Source of the DNA: Theodoxus fluviatilis | Taxonomy: Eukaryota; Mollusca; Gastropoda; Cycloneritida; Neritidae | Direction of reading: 5' to 3' | Assembly: GCA_034096865.1 (NCBI GenBank) | Contig: JAWQFJ010016732.1 | Location: forward strand, 1-11,139 | Length of the DNA: 11,139 nucleotides | Part shown: piece after piece, positions 1 through 7,973 of the stretch | Position numbering within the stretch: the stretch's first letter is position 1 | How the letters are laid out: each line of letters opens with the position of its first letter | Notes under the pieces: generated by a model | Databases searched by the model: none | The model's input: the letters and a program-made list of their open reading frames with translations, nothing else | What the model was told of the DNA's origin: nothing | Translations under genes and position numbers: made by a program

Positions 1-3
1 TTT

Positions 4-39
<36 letters not shown>

Positions 40-101
40 TAGAGACAGACATAGACAGAGACAGAGAGAGAGAGACAGAGAGAGACAGAGAGAGACAGAG
101 A
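1..101. repeat. TA tract followed by GA/GACA microsatellite
   Basis: Bases up to 22 are a TA dinucleotide run. It passes directly into an AG run and then repeated GACAGA units to 101. It is a compound microsatellite and is cut by the left window edge. Confidence 0.95.
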
Positions 102-305
102 TTCGATATAATGGAACTTTGAATATCTTTTGTAATATAATGTGCTGAATGTGATGTTATCTAATGTCGTTCATTGCACTGAATCACAATATGATGAAAT
201 GTAGTGTAACCAGTGTGAGCAAAGTGCATTATATTAAAGACTCTTTCCCCATTGTATGGGCCGATGACCTATCAATAAATTATTTCGTTCGTTCGTTTGT
301 TCGTA
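102..305. other. Unassigned AT-leaning sequence
   Basis: This stretch has short overlapping open frames but no splice-supported or recognisable coding signal. A TTCG run (ATTTCGTTCGTTCGTTTGTTCG) near 283-304 is a minor imperfect tetranucleotide repeat. Confidence 0.5.
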
Positions 306-432
306 CCACTTACATCACCACAACCGCTATCATTTCACTACCACCTGCACCATCATAACCACACTACCACCGCCTGCACCACCACAACCACTACCACCTG
401 CACCATCACCACTACCATCACCACATCCATTA
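306..432. repeat. Imperfect CAC/ACC trinucleotide tract
   Basis: The top strand is almost only A, C and some T, with many CAC, ACC and CAT triplets. It makes Thr/His-rich open frames that are composition artefacts. Confidence 0.85.
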
Positions 433-504
433 TCAGCTCTGTCCTCCATCAAGGCCTCCTTGCTGAAAAAAAAGTAGGATAATAGAAAGGTGGACGGAGG
501 GGAT

Positions 505-720
505 GATACGATACGATGCCTTTATTGTTAGGCCTCCGGCCCTTCACAGTGGGTACGCACAAACATAAGCAAAATCATTCGTATAATCTAATTCGATTCA
601 GTATATCACGTTATTACAGGTGTCAGGAAGTTTAAAGGACCGAAACACTTGTCGACGGGGGCTCTTCCTCTGAAGGACGTCTGCTGTCTCGCTCCGTTGG
701 GAGTTTCTTGCTACTTGCTA
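505..720 (-). mobile_element. Probable 3' end of a non-LTR retroelement or SINE with a (ATCGT)n tail
   Basis: Read on the minus strand, the segment ends with GGGCCGGAGGCCTAACAATA, then AAGGC, then short ATCGT repeats. This is a GC hairpin, an AATAAA-type signal and a microsatellite tail, as in the 3' ends of many invertebrate non-LTR elements and SINEs. The hairpin resembles the ones near 1280 and 7585. The 5' limit is a guess and no promoter boxes or coding were found. Confidence 0.4.
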
Positions 721-853
721 CATTACATTACATTTCATTACATTACATTTCATTACATTACATTACATTACACTTCATTACATTACATTACATTACATTG
801 CACTGCACCGCATGATATGACATGACAAGACATAACATGACATGACATGACAT
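721..853. repeat. CATTA pentanucleotide array changing into CATGA
   Basis: CATTA units, with some CATTT, fill 721-799. After a short break, CATGA/CATAA units run to about 853. The two phases share a 5-bp period, so they probably have one origin. Confidence 0.92.
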
Positions 854-1218
854 TATATTTCATCCCATTGCTATCTCGAATTCCATTGTTTACACCCTCA
901 GTGACTCTCTTCGCCGTTGGAATACCTAGTACAGATATTTGCAAACACTTCTTCTGACAGTTTCATCCCGTGATGATAAATCATGAAAAACCAAGAGCTG
1001 TTATGTGTGCATAAACTCCATACATGTGTATTTTTGCCTGAGATCATAGAGAGCAGGGCATTCATACAAGAAGTGCTTCTCATGGAGGGAGGGAGTGGGG
1101 GTGGGGCGAGTGTAATATAGTAAAAAATATGAGAGCTTGGAAGATGAAGATGAAGAAGTTTGTGCGCCAAGGCTATCAAAAGTCTGTAAGTATGAAATGT
1201 GTCAGAACACGGGACAGG
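854..1218. other. Unassigned sequence
   Basis: A purine-rich GGAGGGAGTGGGGGTGGGG patch lies at 1085-1105. Otherwise I see no gene or known element. The open frame on the minus strand (898-1179) has no recognisable motif. Confidence 0.4.
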
Positions 1219-1268
1219 GATGGACGGACGGATGGATGGATGGATGGATGGATGGATGGATGGAAGGA
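1219..1268. repeat. GGAC/GGAT tetranucleotide microsatellite
   Basis: About twelve GGAC/GGAT units directly adjoin a dispersed repeat starting near 1269. This unit also makes up the large array at 7974-8877. Confidence 0.93.
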
Positions 1269-1442
1269 ATTTTACAGCCTATCAGCCCTTGTAGGCTATG
1301 TAATGCCATTGAGCACAAAAATCACTAGGATAGTTTTAAAGTGAACCCAAATCGAGTCACGATGTCCCTAGTTATTCACCTCTCAGGAATCGCATAGGGA
1401 AACACGGTGGGTCTATTCTGACCCCCAACCCACGGGGGGCGA
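1269..1442 (-). mobile_element. Dispersed retroelement remnant, copy 1, with (ATCC)n tail
   Basis: Two blocks match the segment at 7571-7742: a head with CCTATCAGCCCTTGTAGGCT followed by ATGTAA, and a tail-side block with GTGGGTCTATTCTGACCCCC. The blocks keep similar order and spacing, at visibly diverged identity. On the minus strand the head block runs into (ATCC)n, so I read the element as minus-strand with a microsatellite 3' tail. No coding or Pol III boxes were recognised. Confidence 0.55.
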
Positions 1443-1800
1443 CGGAACAGGGAGGACTGATTGAAAGCAGGAAGAGTGTGGGAGGAAGACATCGAGAGGA
1501 AGAAGGGATGGTGGATGGCGTGCAGAGTGGGGGGGGGGGGTTATGTGTATAAAAAACGAAGACTTGACAAATATAACTACATGTATGTTTAAAAAGTAAG
1601 GAAGTAAGACAGAAGGAAGGAATGGTAATGGGGTTAGTGGTATGACACGGGGTGATTGTATGTTTCGTTTATGAGTAAATGTTCATGTGATAATGCTCCC
1701 ATGACAGGCCATGTGATGCGGGACTAATTCCTTCTTAAGACGAGGAAATAGGAATAATATCTTACCTTAACAACGATTAATTAGCAAGGAGGGGGAGGTG
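1443..1800. other. Unassigned sequence with a 12-G run
   Basis: Purine-rich DNA with a run of 12 G at 1529-1540 and GGAAGGAA-like stretches near 1600-1622. No coding region or element was recognised. Confidence 0.5.
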
Positions 1801-1857
1801 TGCGTGGTGTGTGTGTGTGTATGTGTGTGCGCGCGCGCGCGCGTGTGTGTATGTGTG

Positions 1858-1892
<35 letters not shown>
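1801..1892. repeat. TG/CG alternating dinucleotide tract
   Basis: Mostly GT repeats containing two CG runs (GCGCGCGCGCGCG near 1829-1842 and a shorter one near 1882-1889). Such alternating purine-pyrimidine DNA is the classic type able to adopt Z-DNA. Function is unknown. Confidence 0.92.
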
Positions 1893-1893
<1 letters not shown>

Positions 1894-2262
1894 TAGGGCG
1901 TTGGATAGTTCAACAATTACAATAGACATATACATGTATATCTGAATGGATCGTCCGAGTCCTCGTAAGAAATGCAAGAGAGAAAACCCACTCAAGCAGG
2001 ACGTATTACGGGACATACACGTATAATTGATATTGAATCTAAAAAGGACATTCAAAATACGCCCTAGCAAAAGTAGACACTAGTGGATTTTAATCTCCTT
2101 GCACAATCGACAGCACGTCGAGTCACTTTGCAATCCGATCTTTTCCTAATACACGCTCTCCAGGGTAGCTGGTTGTTCGTCTGTTGCCAAAGATTAAAGT
2201 ATAGTGGGTTTCTCTGTTCGGTTGACCACACGGTATTTTTCATGTCTGCGATCTGAATATAT
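1893..2262. other. Unassigned sequence
   Basis: No gene, splice-supported exon or recognised repeat was seen in this stretch. Minus-strand frames that enter it are carried by the neighbouring microsatellites. Confidence 0.45.
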
Positions 2263-2403
2263 AGAGTGACAGAGAGACAGAGACAAAGAGACTGAGAGAC
2301 AGAGAGACAGAGAGACTGAGAGACAGAGAGACCGACGGACGGACGGACGGGCGGGCGGACGGACGGACGGACGGACGGACTGACTGACGGACGGACGGAC
2401 GGA

Positions 2404-2475
<72 letters not shown>

Positions 2476-2579
2476 CAGACAGACAGACGGACGGACGGAC
2501 CGACCGACCGAAAGACAGATAAGTACACGGCGCTCTGTGTGTGTGTGTATGTGCGTGCGTGCGTGCGTGCGTGTGTGCA
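2263..2579. repeat. Compound microsatellite: GACA/GACT, GACG, (AC)33, GACG, TG/TGCG
   Basis: The order is GACAGA units (2263-2330), GACG/GGCG units (2331-2404), an uninterrupted AC run (2407-2473), GACA/GACG/GACC units (2474-2512), and GT plus GCGT units (2537-2579). Minus-strand frames of CV and RPSV repeats here are artefacts. Confidence 0.93.
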
Positions 2580-3422
2580 TATCATATATGAAGACCACGA
2601 ATACAATATGAAAAATAGCAGATCCTCTCTCATTATCACCAATGCAACTACCTTTTCTCTTTCAGACTACTGTTTGAAGGACGCTCATGCGCGGCACGTT
2701 CCTGAGGTCTGCTCTGAAGACTGACCTCGACAGCTTCAGCGCTACCGTCTTCCTCAAGCTATGGTCTTGTTATCCCAAAATACACACAAAGGTCAAGGAT
2801 AGTTTTCAGAGATCTGTATCCACAGGAGATGCTTTGAGTGTCTCCACTTGATCCACCTTGTAACCAAGACTGGCGCTTTTGAGTCAGACATGCTTATACG
2901 TCTGCACTTCCTATCTATCAGGAATGAAACATGCGGATTTCGGAGATGTTGTGATCATTCAGTTGTTGACTCCATTATGCCAACTTAGAGAACAAAGACT
3001 AGAGGAACGCTGAAACCTTATCCTGCGGCTCGACCCAGCAAGAGTCATCATGACCATGTGCTTACTTCGAAAGGCTTCGATGAAGGCCATTCTCGTGGTA
3101 AGCGCACCAGAGACTCCTTTACTGATGAACAAATCTTTACTCTCTACTTTCTGACAGCTTCTGTGGCTCGTGATACTGTATGGACCAACCTGCCTGCATA
3201 AGCCATGCCATTGAAGCACAGCACTGACGGTAACATTCTACACTCACTTATTAAATATGGTATATGTAATACGTAAACATGACTGTGCTGCAAACAACAT
3301 CTTCAATGCCCACACCAGTCTAAGTTGAAACGGATTTCTGAAGTAGAAGGCTGTTCTGGTAAGTACCTGCTGTTCCCAGTCCCATCTGAACACAGAAGTT
3401 TGCAAGAAGTCATGTGCTAAGT
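2580..3422. other. Long apparently non-coding stretch
   Basis: Base composition is balanced and not simple-repeat. A good acceptor-like signal (TTTTCTCTTTCAG) occurs at 2653-2665, but the frame behind it stops at 2722 and shows no family. Short frames on both strands (for example minus 2959-3219 and 3244-3603) gave no recognisable motif. It may hold decayed repeat DNA. Confidence 0.4.
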
Positions 3423-3423
3423 G

Positions 3424-3666
3424 AGGCGCGTTGCGTATACGCGAGGAAAGCGAAGATCCTGCGAGAAATAGGCCGGTGTCAACATGGTAAACGCAAATGT
3501 TAAGGCAAGGCAAATTCTGTTTGGGGCTGGCTGTGCGGCTGCTACTGGAGCAGGTACCGAAAACAAAGATCGCAGCATTCCAGATGATTTGGGAGGTACG
3601 CAAATCTCAACACATGTTGACATCGGTCTACGCCTCGCAGGATTCTAGCGTAGGCAACGCGCTCCG
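3424..3666. repeat. Diverged foldback (inverted repeat), arms of about 70 bp
   Basis: The left arm (3424-3497) contains GCGCGTTGCGTATACGC, ATCCTGCGAG and GGTGTCAACATG in order. The right arm (3598-3666) read backwards contains GCGCGTTGCCTACGC, ATCCTGCGAG and GATGTCAACATG. The arms have small indels and enclose about 100 bp. It could be an old foldback or MITE-like element. Terminal duplications were not found. Confidence 0.65.
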
Positions 3667-3674
3667 ATCTGTTT

Positions 3675-3793
3675 CTCGTATGTTTTTCAACTGGAACATC
3701 TGGCTGAAGGACTTGTGGGGCCTGCTCCAGTAGCTCAGCCTGGGGCGGCCCTGAGGGTCATAGGGACTGGGTCAAACTGCATTCTAATCACCG
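3675..3793 (+). mobile_element. tRNA-like dispersed repeat, copy A
   Basis: This segment resembles 6160-6290, sharing ACATCTGGCTG, then CT.CTCC.GTAG.TCAGCC, then GGGGCG.CC, then GGAC.GG.TCA. TAGCTCAGCCTGGG matches a tRNA A-box pattern, and GGGTCAAACTGC about 38 bp later loosely matches a B box. A tRNA-derived SINE remnant is the favoured reading. Similarity upstream of the A box in both copies means the promoter reading could be chance. Confidence 0.4.
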
Positions 3794-3981
3794 GGGATGA
3801 TCGAGCCTAAGTCAAGCGTAGCAATAAACTGGTCACCAGCAGTTATATCAAACCTGGAAGAAACGTCTCCACACGCCTGTCCCAGTCAAACAGAAAAATC
3901 TAAACCCATATATCCCTCACCAATTCTTCCAAATATAATAAAACAAGAGGATGGTTGCCGGGGTCGGACTGACACTAATGA

Positions 3982-4168
3982 AAGGAGAGTCGTGACACTC
4001 ATTTGGACTAATTGTATCCTTTCTTAAATCTTTCGGTCCTGAAAAGCGCCGTTTGATTGACGCCTGACTGCTAACGTTCGAGAGGTACACCAATCAAACG
4101 GCCCTGTTCAGGGCCAATCGATGTAATGAAGAATACAATTAGTCGGAATCACTGTCATGACTCTCCTT
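3982..4168. repeat. Foldback element with about 78-bp arms
   Basis: Left arm 3982-4059 and right arm 4091-4168 surround a 31-bp spacer. Matching blocks in order are AAGGAGAGTC, TGACA, GACTAATTGTAT, CCTGAA and GCCGTTTGATTG. Outer similarity may continue further on each side. It abuts exon i upstream. Confidence 0.75.
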
Positions 4169-4274
4169 CCACCAAATCTTCCGGCAGGAAGATCTTCTAA
4201 AACATCAACTCTTGCCAAGAGCCATTCAGACGCCTCAGGACGAGATAGGTCACGTATCCAAACTTTCTCTGCAG

Positions 4275-4443
4275 CTGACTTTGCTGGGCCTGGCCCTCGA
4301 TCACGTATCTGCGTCTGCGTCAAGGGGAGGTCACTGTCGAGACCGATACGGCTACTTCCGGCCTCCAGACTTCCGGCACAGCGCGTGCTCGCAGTGTCTG
4401 GCCTACATTGCACATGCACAAATCCCTTTCTTCCTTTCACACG
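4275..4443 (+). CDS. Probable upstream extracellular exon (exon i) of the class B GPCR gene
   Basis: This is inferred as a coding exon. A pyrimidine-rich acceptor (ACTTTCTCTGCAG) precedes 4275 and a strong donor (ACG|GTGAGT) follows 4443. Read in phase 0 it gives 56 residues and one spare base. It opens with a hydrophobic stretch (LTLLGLALDHVSASA) that could be the end of a signal peptide. A Cys-rich part follows, with GHCRDRYGYF and HSACSQCLAYI (three Cys), ending near PFFLSH. The phase-1 donor joins exactly to the acceptor at 5163/5164, remaking a Gly codon. With this exon the total of ectodomain cysteines becomes even (14). No in-frame ATG lies between the upstream stop at 4158 and the exon, so the start codon must be in an exon further upstream that I could not identify. 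The overlapping minus-strand frame at 4108-4509 is judged a shadow. The main alternative is that this is a chance open frame. Confidence 0.5.
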
Positions 4444-4466
4444 GTGAGTGGCGGTGATCCAGTTTG

Positions 4467-4736
4467 GTGAGGACGACGACGATGTTGATGACTGTAACGA
4501 TGACGACAAGGATGTTCATGGTGATGACGATGATGACAATGGCGATACGGCAACTGGGGCCGCGGCACAAACAAGGTCAGAGTCGACAAAATTAATGAAG
4601 GTGGTTAGAGTGACGATCAAGATGACGATGATGATGACGATGGTGATGATGATGATCACCATGACGATGGCGATAATGACAACGATGATGGCGACGATGA
4701 CGGTGGCGGTCGTAATGGTGGAAGTGATGACGGTGA
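4467..4736. repeat. Imperfect GAC/GAT trinucleotide tract
   Basis: Long runs of GATGAC, GACGAC and GATGAT with interruptions. Long frames on both strands here (Asp/Met-rich on +, Ile/Val-rich or His/Arg-rich on -) come only from this composition. Confidence 0.88.
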
Positions 4737-4850
4737 AGATTTGTAGAGCTGTTGATCCACAAAAACCCATGCTCCAAGCGCTCAAACGTTGGCTCACCGT
4801 AAGAAACTGCATGTGTACACTTTTCTGTACCTTTCGCTTGCAAGCACGCA

Positions 4851-5008
4851 TGCACACACACTACACACACATACACACACACACAAACACAAACACACAC
4901 ACACATACACAAACACATACACACACACTACACACACACACACACAAACACACACACATACACAAACACATACACACACATTACACACACACACACACAT
5001 ATACACAC
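4851..5008. repeat. CA-rich tract with an internal longer-period duplication
   Basis: CA repeats are interrupted by TA and AA at regular places. The interrupted block CATACACAAACACATACAC occurs near 4904 and again near 4958, followed each time by ACACA(C)TA or ACATTA. This implies an internal duplication with a period of roughly 54 bp. Confidence 0.88.
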
Positions 5009-5163
5009 GCACGTGTAAAAGGACAAAACCAGAGAAAGGAGATACTACTCTTGAATCGTTGATGACTTTTCAGTGAGTCAGTCAGAGTTGAAACATTTCA
5101 AGTTGATAGATATATCTACACAGAATTGTTGCAGTAAAAATGGGGAAAATGTTGTCACTTTAG

Positions 5164-5499
5164 GTCCACCATTCAACCTAGTACACAGCCCCGCATCTAC
5201 GTCATCGGTGCCTGGAGCTCTGTCCAACAGATCGGTCATCGTGCCCGACATCACAGATGACACGGTCACCGCCGCCATTTGTGCCGAGCTTGAGTCAGAC
5301 GACTGCGATCGGTGGAAGGCTTGCTGTCAAGACGCCATTTCTTGCTGCAATGCGCAGCTTGGCGCGCAGAACGGAAGCAGAAGTGCCGTAGGCCGATGCC
5401 CCCACACATGGGATGGCTTCAGCTGCATCGAGGCGACCCCTGCCGGGGAGAATGTGTCTTTCACCTGTCCCTGGTACATCAAACATGCCAGCACTGCAG
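5164..5499 (+). CDS. Class B GPCR, N-terminal part of the hormone-receptor (HRM) domain (exon ii)
   Basis: This exon encodes 111 residues of a secretin-family receptor ectodomain, the extracellular part that binds a peptide hormone. The direct evidence is an HRM-type core: GRCPHTWDGFSC, then a Thr-Pro-Ala-Gly segment, then FTCPWYI. This matches the family pattern of CP..WDG..C.....G...CP. Upstream is an amphipathic helix-like stretch with two Cys pairs (CDRWKACCQDAISCC) where the first HRM helix is expected. Possible N-glycosylation sites are NRS, NGS and NVS. The donor is CAG|GTAAGG at 5500. The 5' border is set at TTTAG|GT because it has a fair pyrimidine tract and the phase needed by exon i. 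A later acceptor at 5230/5231 is possible but out of phase with exon i. One oddity is that the Trp usually following the third canonical Cys is Ile (C-I-E). The family is clear but the exact ligand subfamily is not. Confidence 0.82.
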
Positions 5500-6518
5500 G
5501 TAAGGCTCCATATTCGGATTGGGAGCGACTCTTGTTCTTGATGAGGTTACCCAGATAACCAGTGCATAGTGAAGCTACTTTTTGCGGAAAATTAAATGGT
5601 TGCAGTGCCCTACGTTTGAATTGAGAGCTTGGGTCGAGCTCGAAGACGATGAATAAACACGGTGAATAGTAGTTTCTATCGTGTACTTTACGAGATCTCA
5701 GGTATACTGCGCAAGAAATCATTGGCATCTTTGCGACATTTGCACTGCAGTTTCGAGGCCTACTGGAGCCAGACAATACGGTCCAGTTCATGGCACCCTC
5801 AAACAAAATGAGTTATTATTTTCAATAGTGATACCGTGAAATGAAATGCAAAAATTTTTAACAGGAGAATCCACTTTGGATGCAAAATAGTGGGTTTTTT
5901 TAACTACATCAAGCTTGCATCCACTATCCAGGGATTAAAGTGCTTTGACTACTTTTATGTGATGGCTCAACCAAGATGAAGGTCTCAACAGTCGATGCAG
6001 CCAGAAAGAAGCATGTGGACTGTGAAAGGAAACTCGGATTAGACCTGCATCCAGGTCATCAGACTTATAGGAAGTTTAGGCTATGGTGCGCTCCTTGCTA
6101 TGCTGGTCAGTGGTTCAGCAGTCCCATGTATTATGTACAGCCAGAGATGCTCGATGCCTCCCTTGTAAGTTAAAGCTAAAACATCTGGCTGTTGGGCTGA
6201 CGATGTCTACTCCGGTAGATCAGCCAGGGGCGACCACAGACAGAGAGGTTACCTAAGGGGCATCAGGACAGGATCAGATCATTAAGACCCAAATGTGCAC
6301 ACAAACTTCCCTAGAAGATTGAACCCAACCCTCACGTGGCAACAAACGGATCGCCATATCTTGTATCCAGCTGCAAGAAACATCAGTGTACACATGTACC
6401 AATCAAACGTAAAAGTCAACACTGACTTAGCCCTAACTCTACAGTTTACAAATTACTTGGTCATGTCTTGTTGTGTTACTCTGCATTACGTTGTGGACAT
6501 TGATTTACTGTGCTTCAG
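5500..6518 (+). other. Intron ii/iii, with one dispersed repeat copy
   Basis: This is a 1,019-bp phase-1 intron splitting the HRM domain. It is mostly unique AT-leaning DNA. From about 6160 to 6290 it holds a copy of a tRNA-like dispersed repeat also seen at 3675-3793. A 65-codon frame at 5976-6173 is described under rejected items. No other structure was recognised. Confidence 0.75.
6160..6290 (+). mobile_element. tRNA-like dispersed repeat, copy B
   Basis: This is the partner of 3675-3793. It carries ACATCTGGCTG, CTACTCCGGTAGATCAGCC and GGGGCGACCAC, with an A-box-like TAGATCAGCCAGGGG and a weak B-box-like GGATCAGATCATT. It lies within the receptor's intron between exons ii and iii. It is diverged and probably inactive. 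Confidence 0.4.
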
Positions 6519-6625
6519 CCATGGCCACAAAGAGCTGTACCAGCAACGGCACCTGGTGGCGTGAGGTGGAGGAACCCTTCCTGGAGTGGACCAACTACTC
6601 CTCCTGCCTGGAGACTAAAGGAGAG
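6519..6625 (+). CDS. Class B GPCR, C-terminal part of the HRM domain (exon iii)
   Basis: This 107-bp exon lies between a TGCTTCAG acceptor and a GAG|GTGGGA donor. Its first two bases complete the codon left by exon ii (G+CC, Ala). It then reads through KSCTSNGTWW and EWTNYSSCLETKGE. This is the classic end of the HRM domain: the fifth Cys before NGTW, and the sixth Cys after the W.NYS.C signature. NGT and NYS are also N-glycosylation sequons, as in many family members. The exon ends in phase 0, just before the linker into TM1. If the intron were retained, the frame would stop within five codons of the donor, which supports splicing there. Confidence 0.85.
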
Positions 6626-7151
6626 GTGGGAATGGCCTGACTTTTGACGATGCTTTTGATGAACTAATGCAGTCCCGCACAAGGAAACGAGTTGCATCGC
6701 GACCACGGTCGATTTTGAATTATGGAGTATTTCTCAAAGAAAACGTCATGCTTTAAAGACGATGAAAGCCCGTTTTTGAATCGGGTGATTTGGTGCAAAT
6801 TTGTACACAACTTCATTGTGCATTTTGGAGAAGGATGATTTTGAGGGGGAAAAAGGTCAAATACGGGCATTTTAGGCTATTTTTTAAACTATCAACGGGC
6901 CATTCTCATTAAAATGCAATTTTAGAGTCATTTTATAAGCTTCAGATCAATTAGAATCTTCATGAATTGTAAAGAAAATTCCCACATATTATTTTTCTGT
7001 AAAGACCTCCAAGCTGTCAATCCGGTCTTCAAACCACAGATATGGGCTGCGGCTCAAGTTTGCTTGATGCGGAATGCGACTTACTTCGTGGTGCGGGGTC
7101 GCACATGAATCGTTCAGAGGGAGTTTTCGTCCGTTTAGAATACTGAAGTAC

Positions 7152-7500
7152 GTCCTGCCTGTAGTCACTATGTTTGTGGTAACGTGCCAGCAAAGGGTTC
7201 ATAAAAAGACTCGGTGATCAGGGGGAAAAATGTGAAGCGGTTTGATCTCCAAATGTGGGTGATATTTCGCTATATGAAATCATTATCTTTCACCCTTTAA
7301 GGAGTGGAGGTGATGTTGGTAATTGACTGCGTGTGTCCTATCTGTCAATCACCGTGTTTGGGTGTGCACCAGTACAAGATTAAGTAGCAAGGTGATCCGG
7401 ACAGTAAACTGTAAAGCGGTCAGATAGCCAGATTTGGGTGTTATGTGTCGCGGTATAAAACCGATGCCTTTACGTCATCCTTTCTTGAAATGACTATTGG
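7152..7500. repeat. Diverged tandem duplication, unit about 180 bp
   Basis: The block at 7152-7297 recurs at 7335-7483. Matching pairs are GTCCTGCCTGTAGTCAC with GTCCTATCTGTCAATCAC, GGTGATCAGG with GGTGATCCGG, GAAGCGGTTTGATCTCCA with AAAGCGGTCAGATAGCCA, and TGGGTG followed by a CGC.(G)TAT motif. Offsets are 179-183 bp. A weak hint of a third unit (TCTTCAAACCACAGATATGG) lies near 7025. Confidence 0.62.
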
Positions 7501-7570
7501 CTATGATAGCTAGATCTCTGAAACAGGTGGACTGCAGACGGCTAATGATGAATGATGCTGATTTGAGTTT

Positions 7571-7742
7571 TGTGGCCTATCAGCCTTTGCAAACTATGTA
7601 AGGCTACCAATCATGAACACTCACGGGAGCCGGTTACAGAAAGAGCCTGGCAAGTCTCTCTTACACTAGCACATCGCCTCTTGCAAATCGTGTAGAGAGA
7701 TGTGGTAGGTCTATTCTTACCACCAACTTACAAGGGGAACCG
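7571..7742 (-). mobile_element. Dispersed retroelement remnant, copy 2
   Basis: It matches 1269-1442 at both ends: GGCCTATCAGCCTTTGCAAA followed by CTATGTAA, and GGTCTATTCTTACCACCAAC near 7710. The middle is poorly conserved. Its microsatellite end is degraded to ATGATGAATGATG just left of 7563. Confidence 0.5.
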
Positions 7743-7973
7743 CACGCGACTAACGAAATAGCAATACACAACAAAAATGGGAAACGTAGAGTTGCTTCTA
7801 TCACTGGACACAAAGGCTTGCAAAGTGTGAATGAAAAGGTTTTTTAAGGCTCATAGACATCCAGTCGTCTATACATTCAGTCGCATTTTGTGTGCTTTTA
7901 CGGTGTGCCTGAAGAATAGCTTTATTTACCATTTCATTGTTATGTTTTGCTATGATGGATAGAAGATTGAATG

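Larger units (their letters stand above)
4444..5163 (+). other. Intron i/ii, low-complexity
   Basis: This interval between exons i and ii is mostly an imperfect GAC/GAT trinucleotide tract followed by a CA-rich tract. Both produce long frames rich in Asp/Met/Thr and His/Thr that are not proteins. The short unique part (about 4740-4850) shows nothing I recognise. The call depends on exon i being real. Confidence 0.45.

Noticed and set aside
721..853. CATTA repeats as a possible CRISPR-like or regulatory array
   Set aside because: They are a plain 5-bp microsatellite without spacers.
2064..2598. Minus-strand frames rich in CV, RPSV and LSVS repeats
   Set aside because: They are composition artefacts of the AC, GACG and GACA microsatellites.
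2653..2724. Good acceptor-like signal followed by a short open frame
   Set aside because: The frame stops after about 19 codons, no donor was found in it, and it cannot be linked in phase to the receptor.
3484..3648. 54-codon ATG frame with an Ala/Gly-rich stretch
   Set aside because: It lies within the foldback, ends in a stop and has no family signature. A signal-peptide exon role was considered but no suitable donor was found.
4108..4509. 133-codon minus-strand frame
   Set aside because: It runs across the foldback arm and antisense to the probable exon i, with no start context or known domain. Treated as a shadow, though the arm motif is listed as a finding.
4448..5076. 204-codon + frame and overlapping His/Thr-rich frames
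   Set aside because: The frames consist of the GAC/GAT and CA tracts. They follow the exon i donor and carry no recognisable domain.
5976..6173. 65-codon + frame in the intron between exons ii and iii, followed by a strong GTAAGT
   Set aside because: Inclusion would interrupt the HRM domain between its fourth and fifth cysteines, no clear acceptor is present, and its 3' part overlaps a dispersed repeat.
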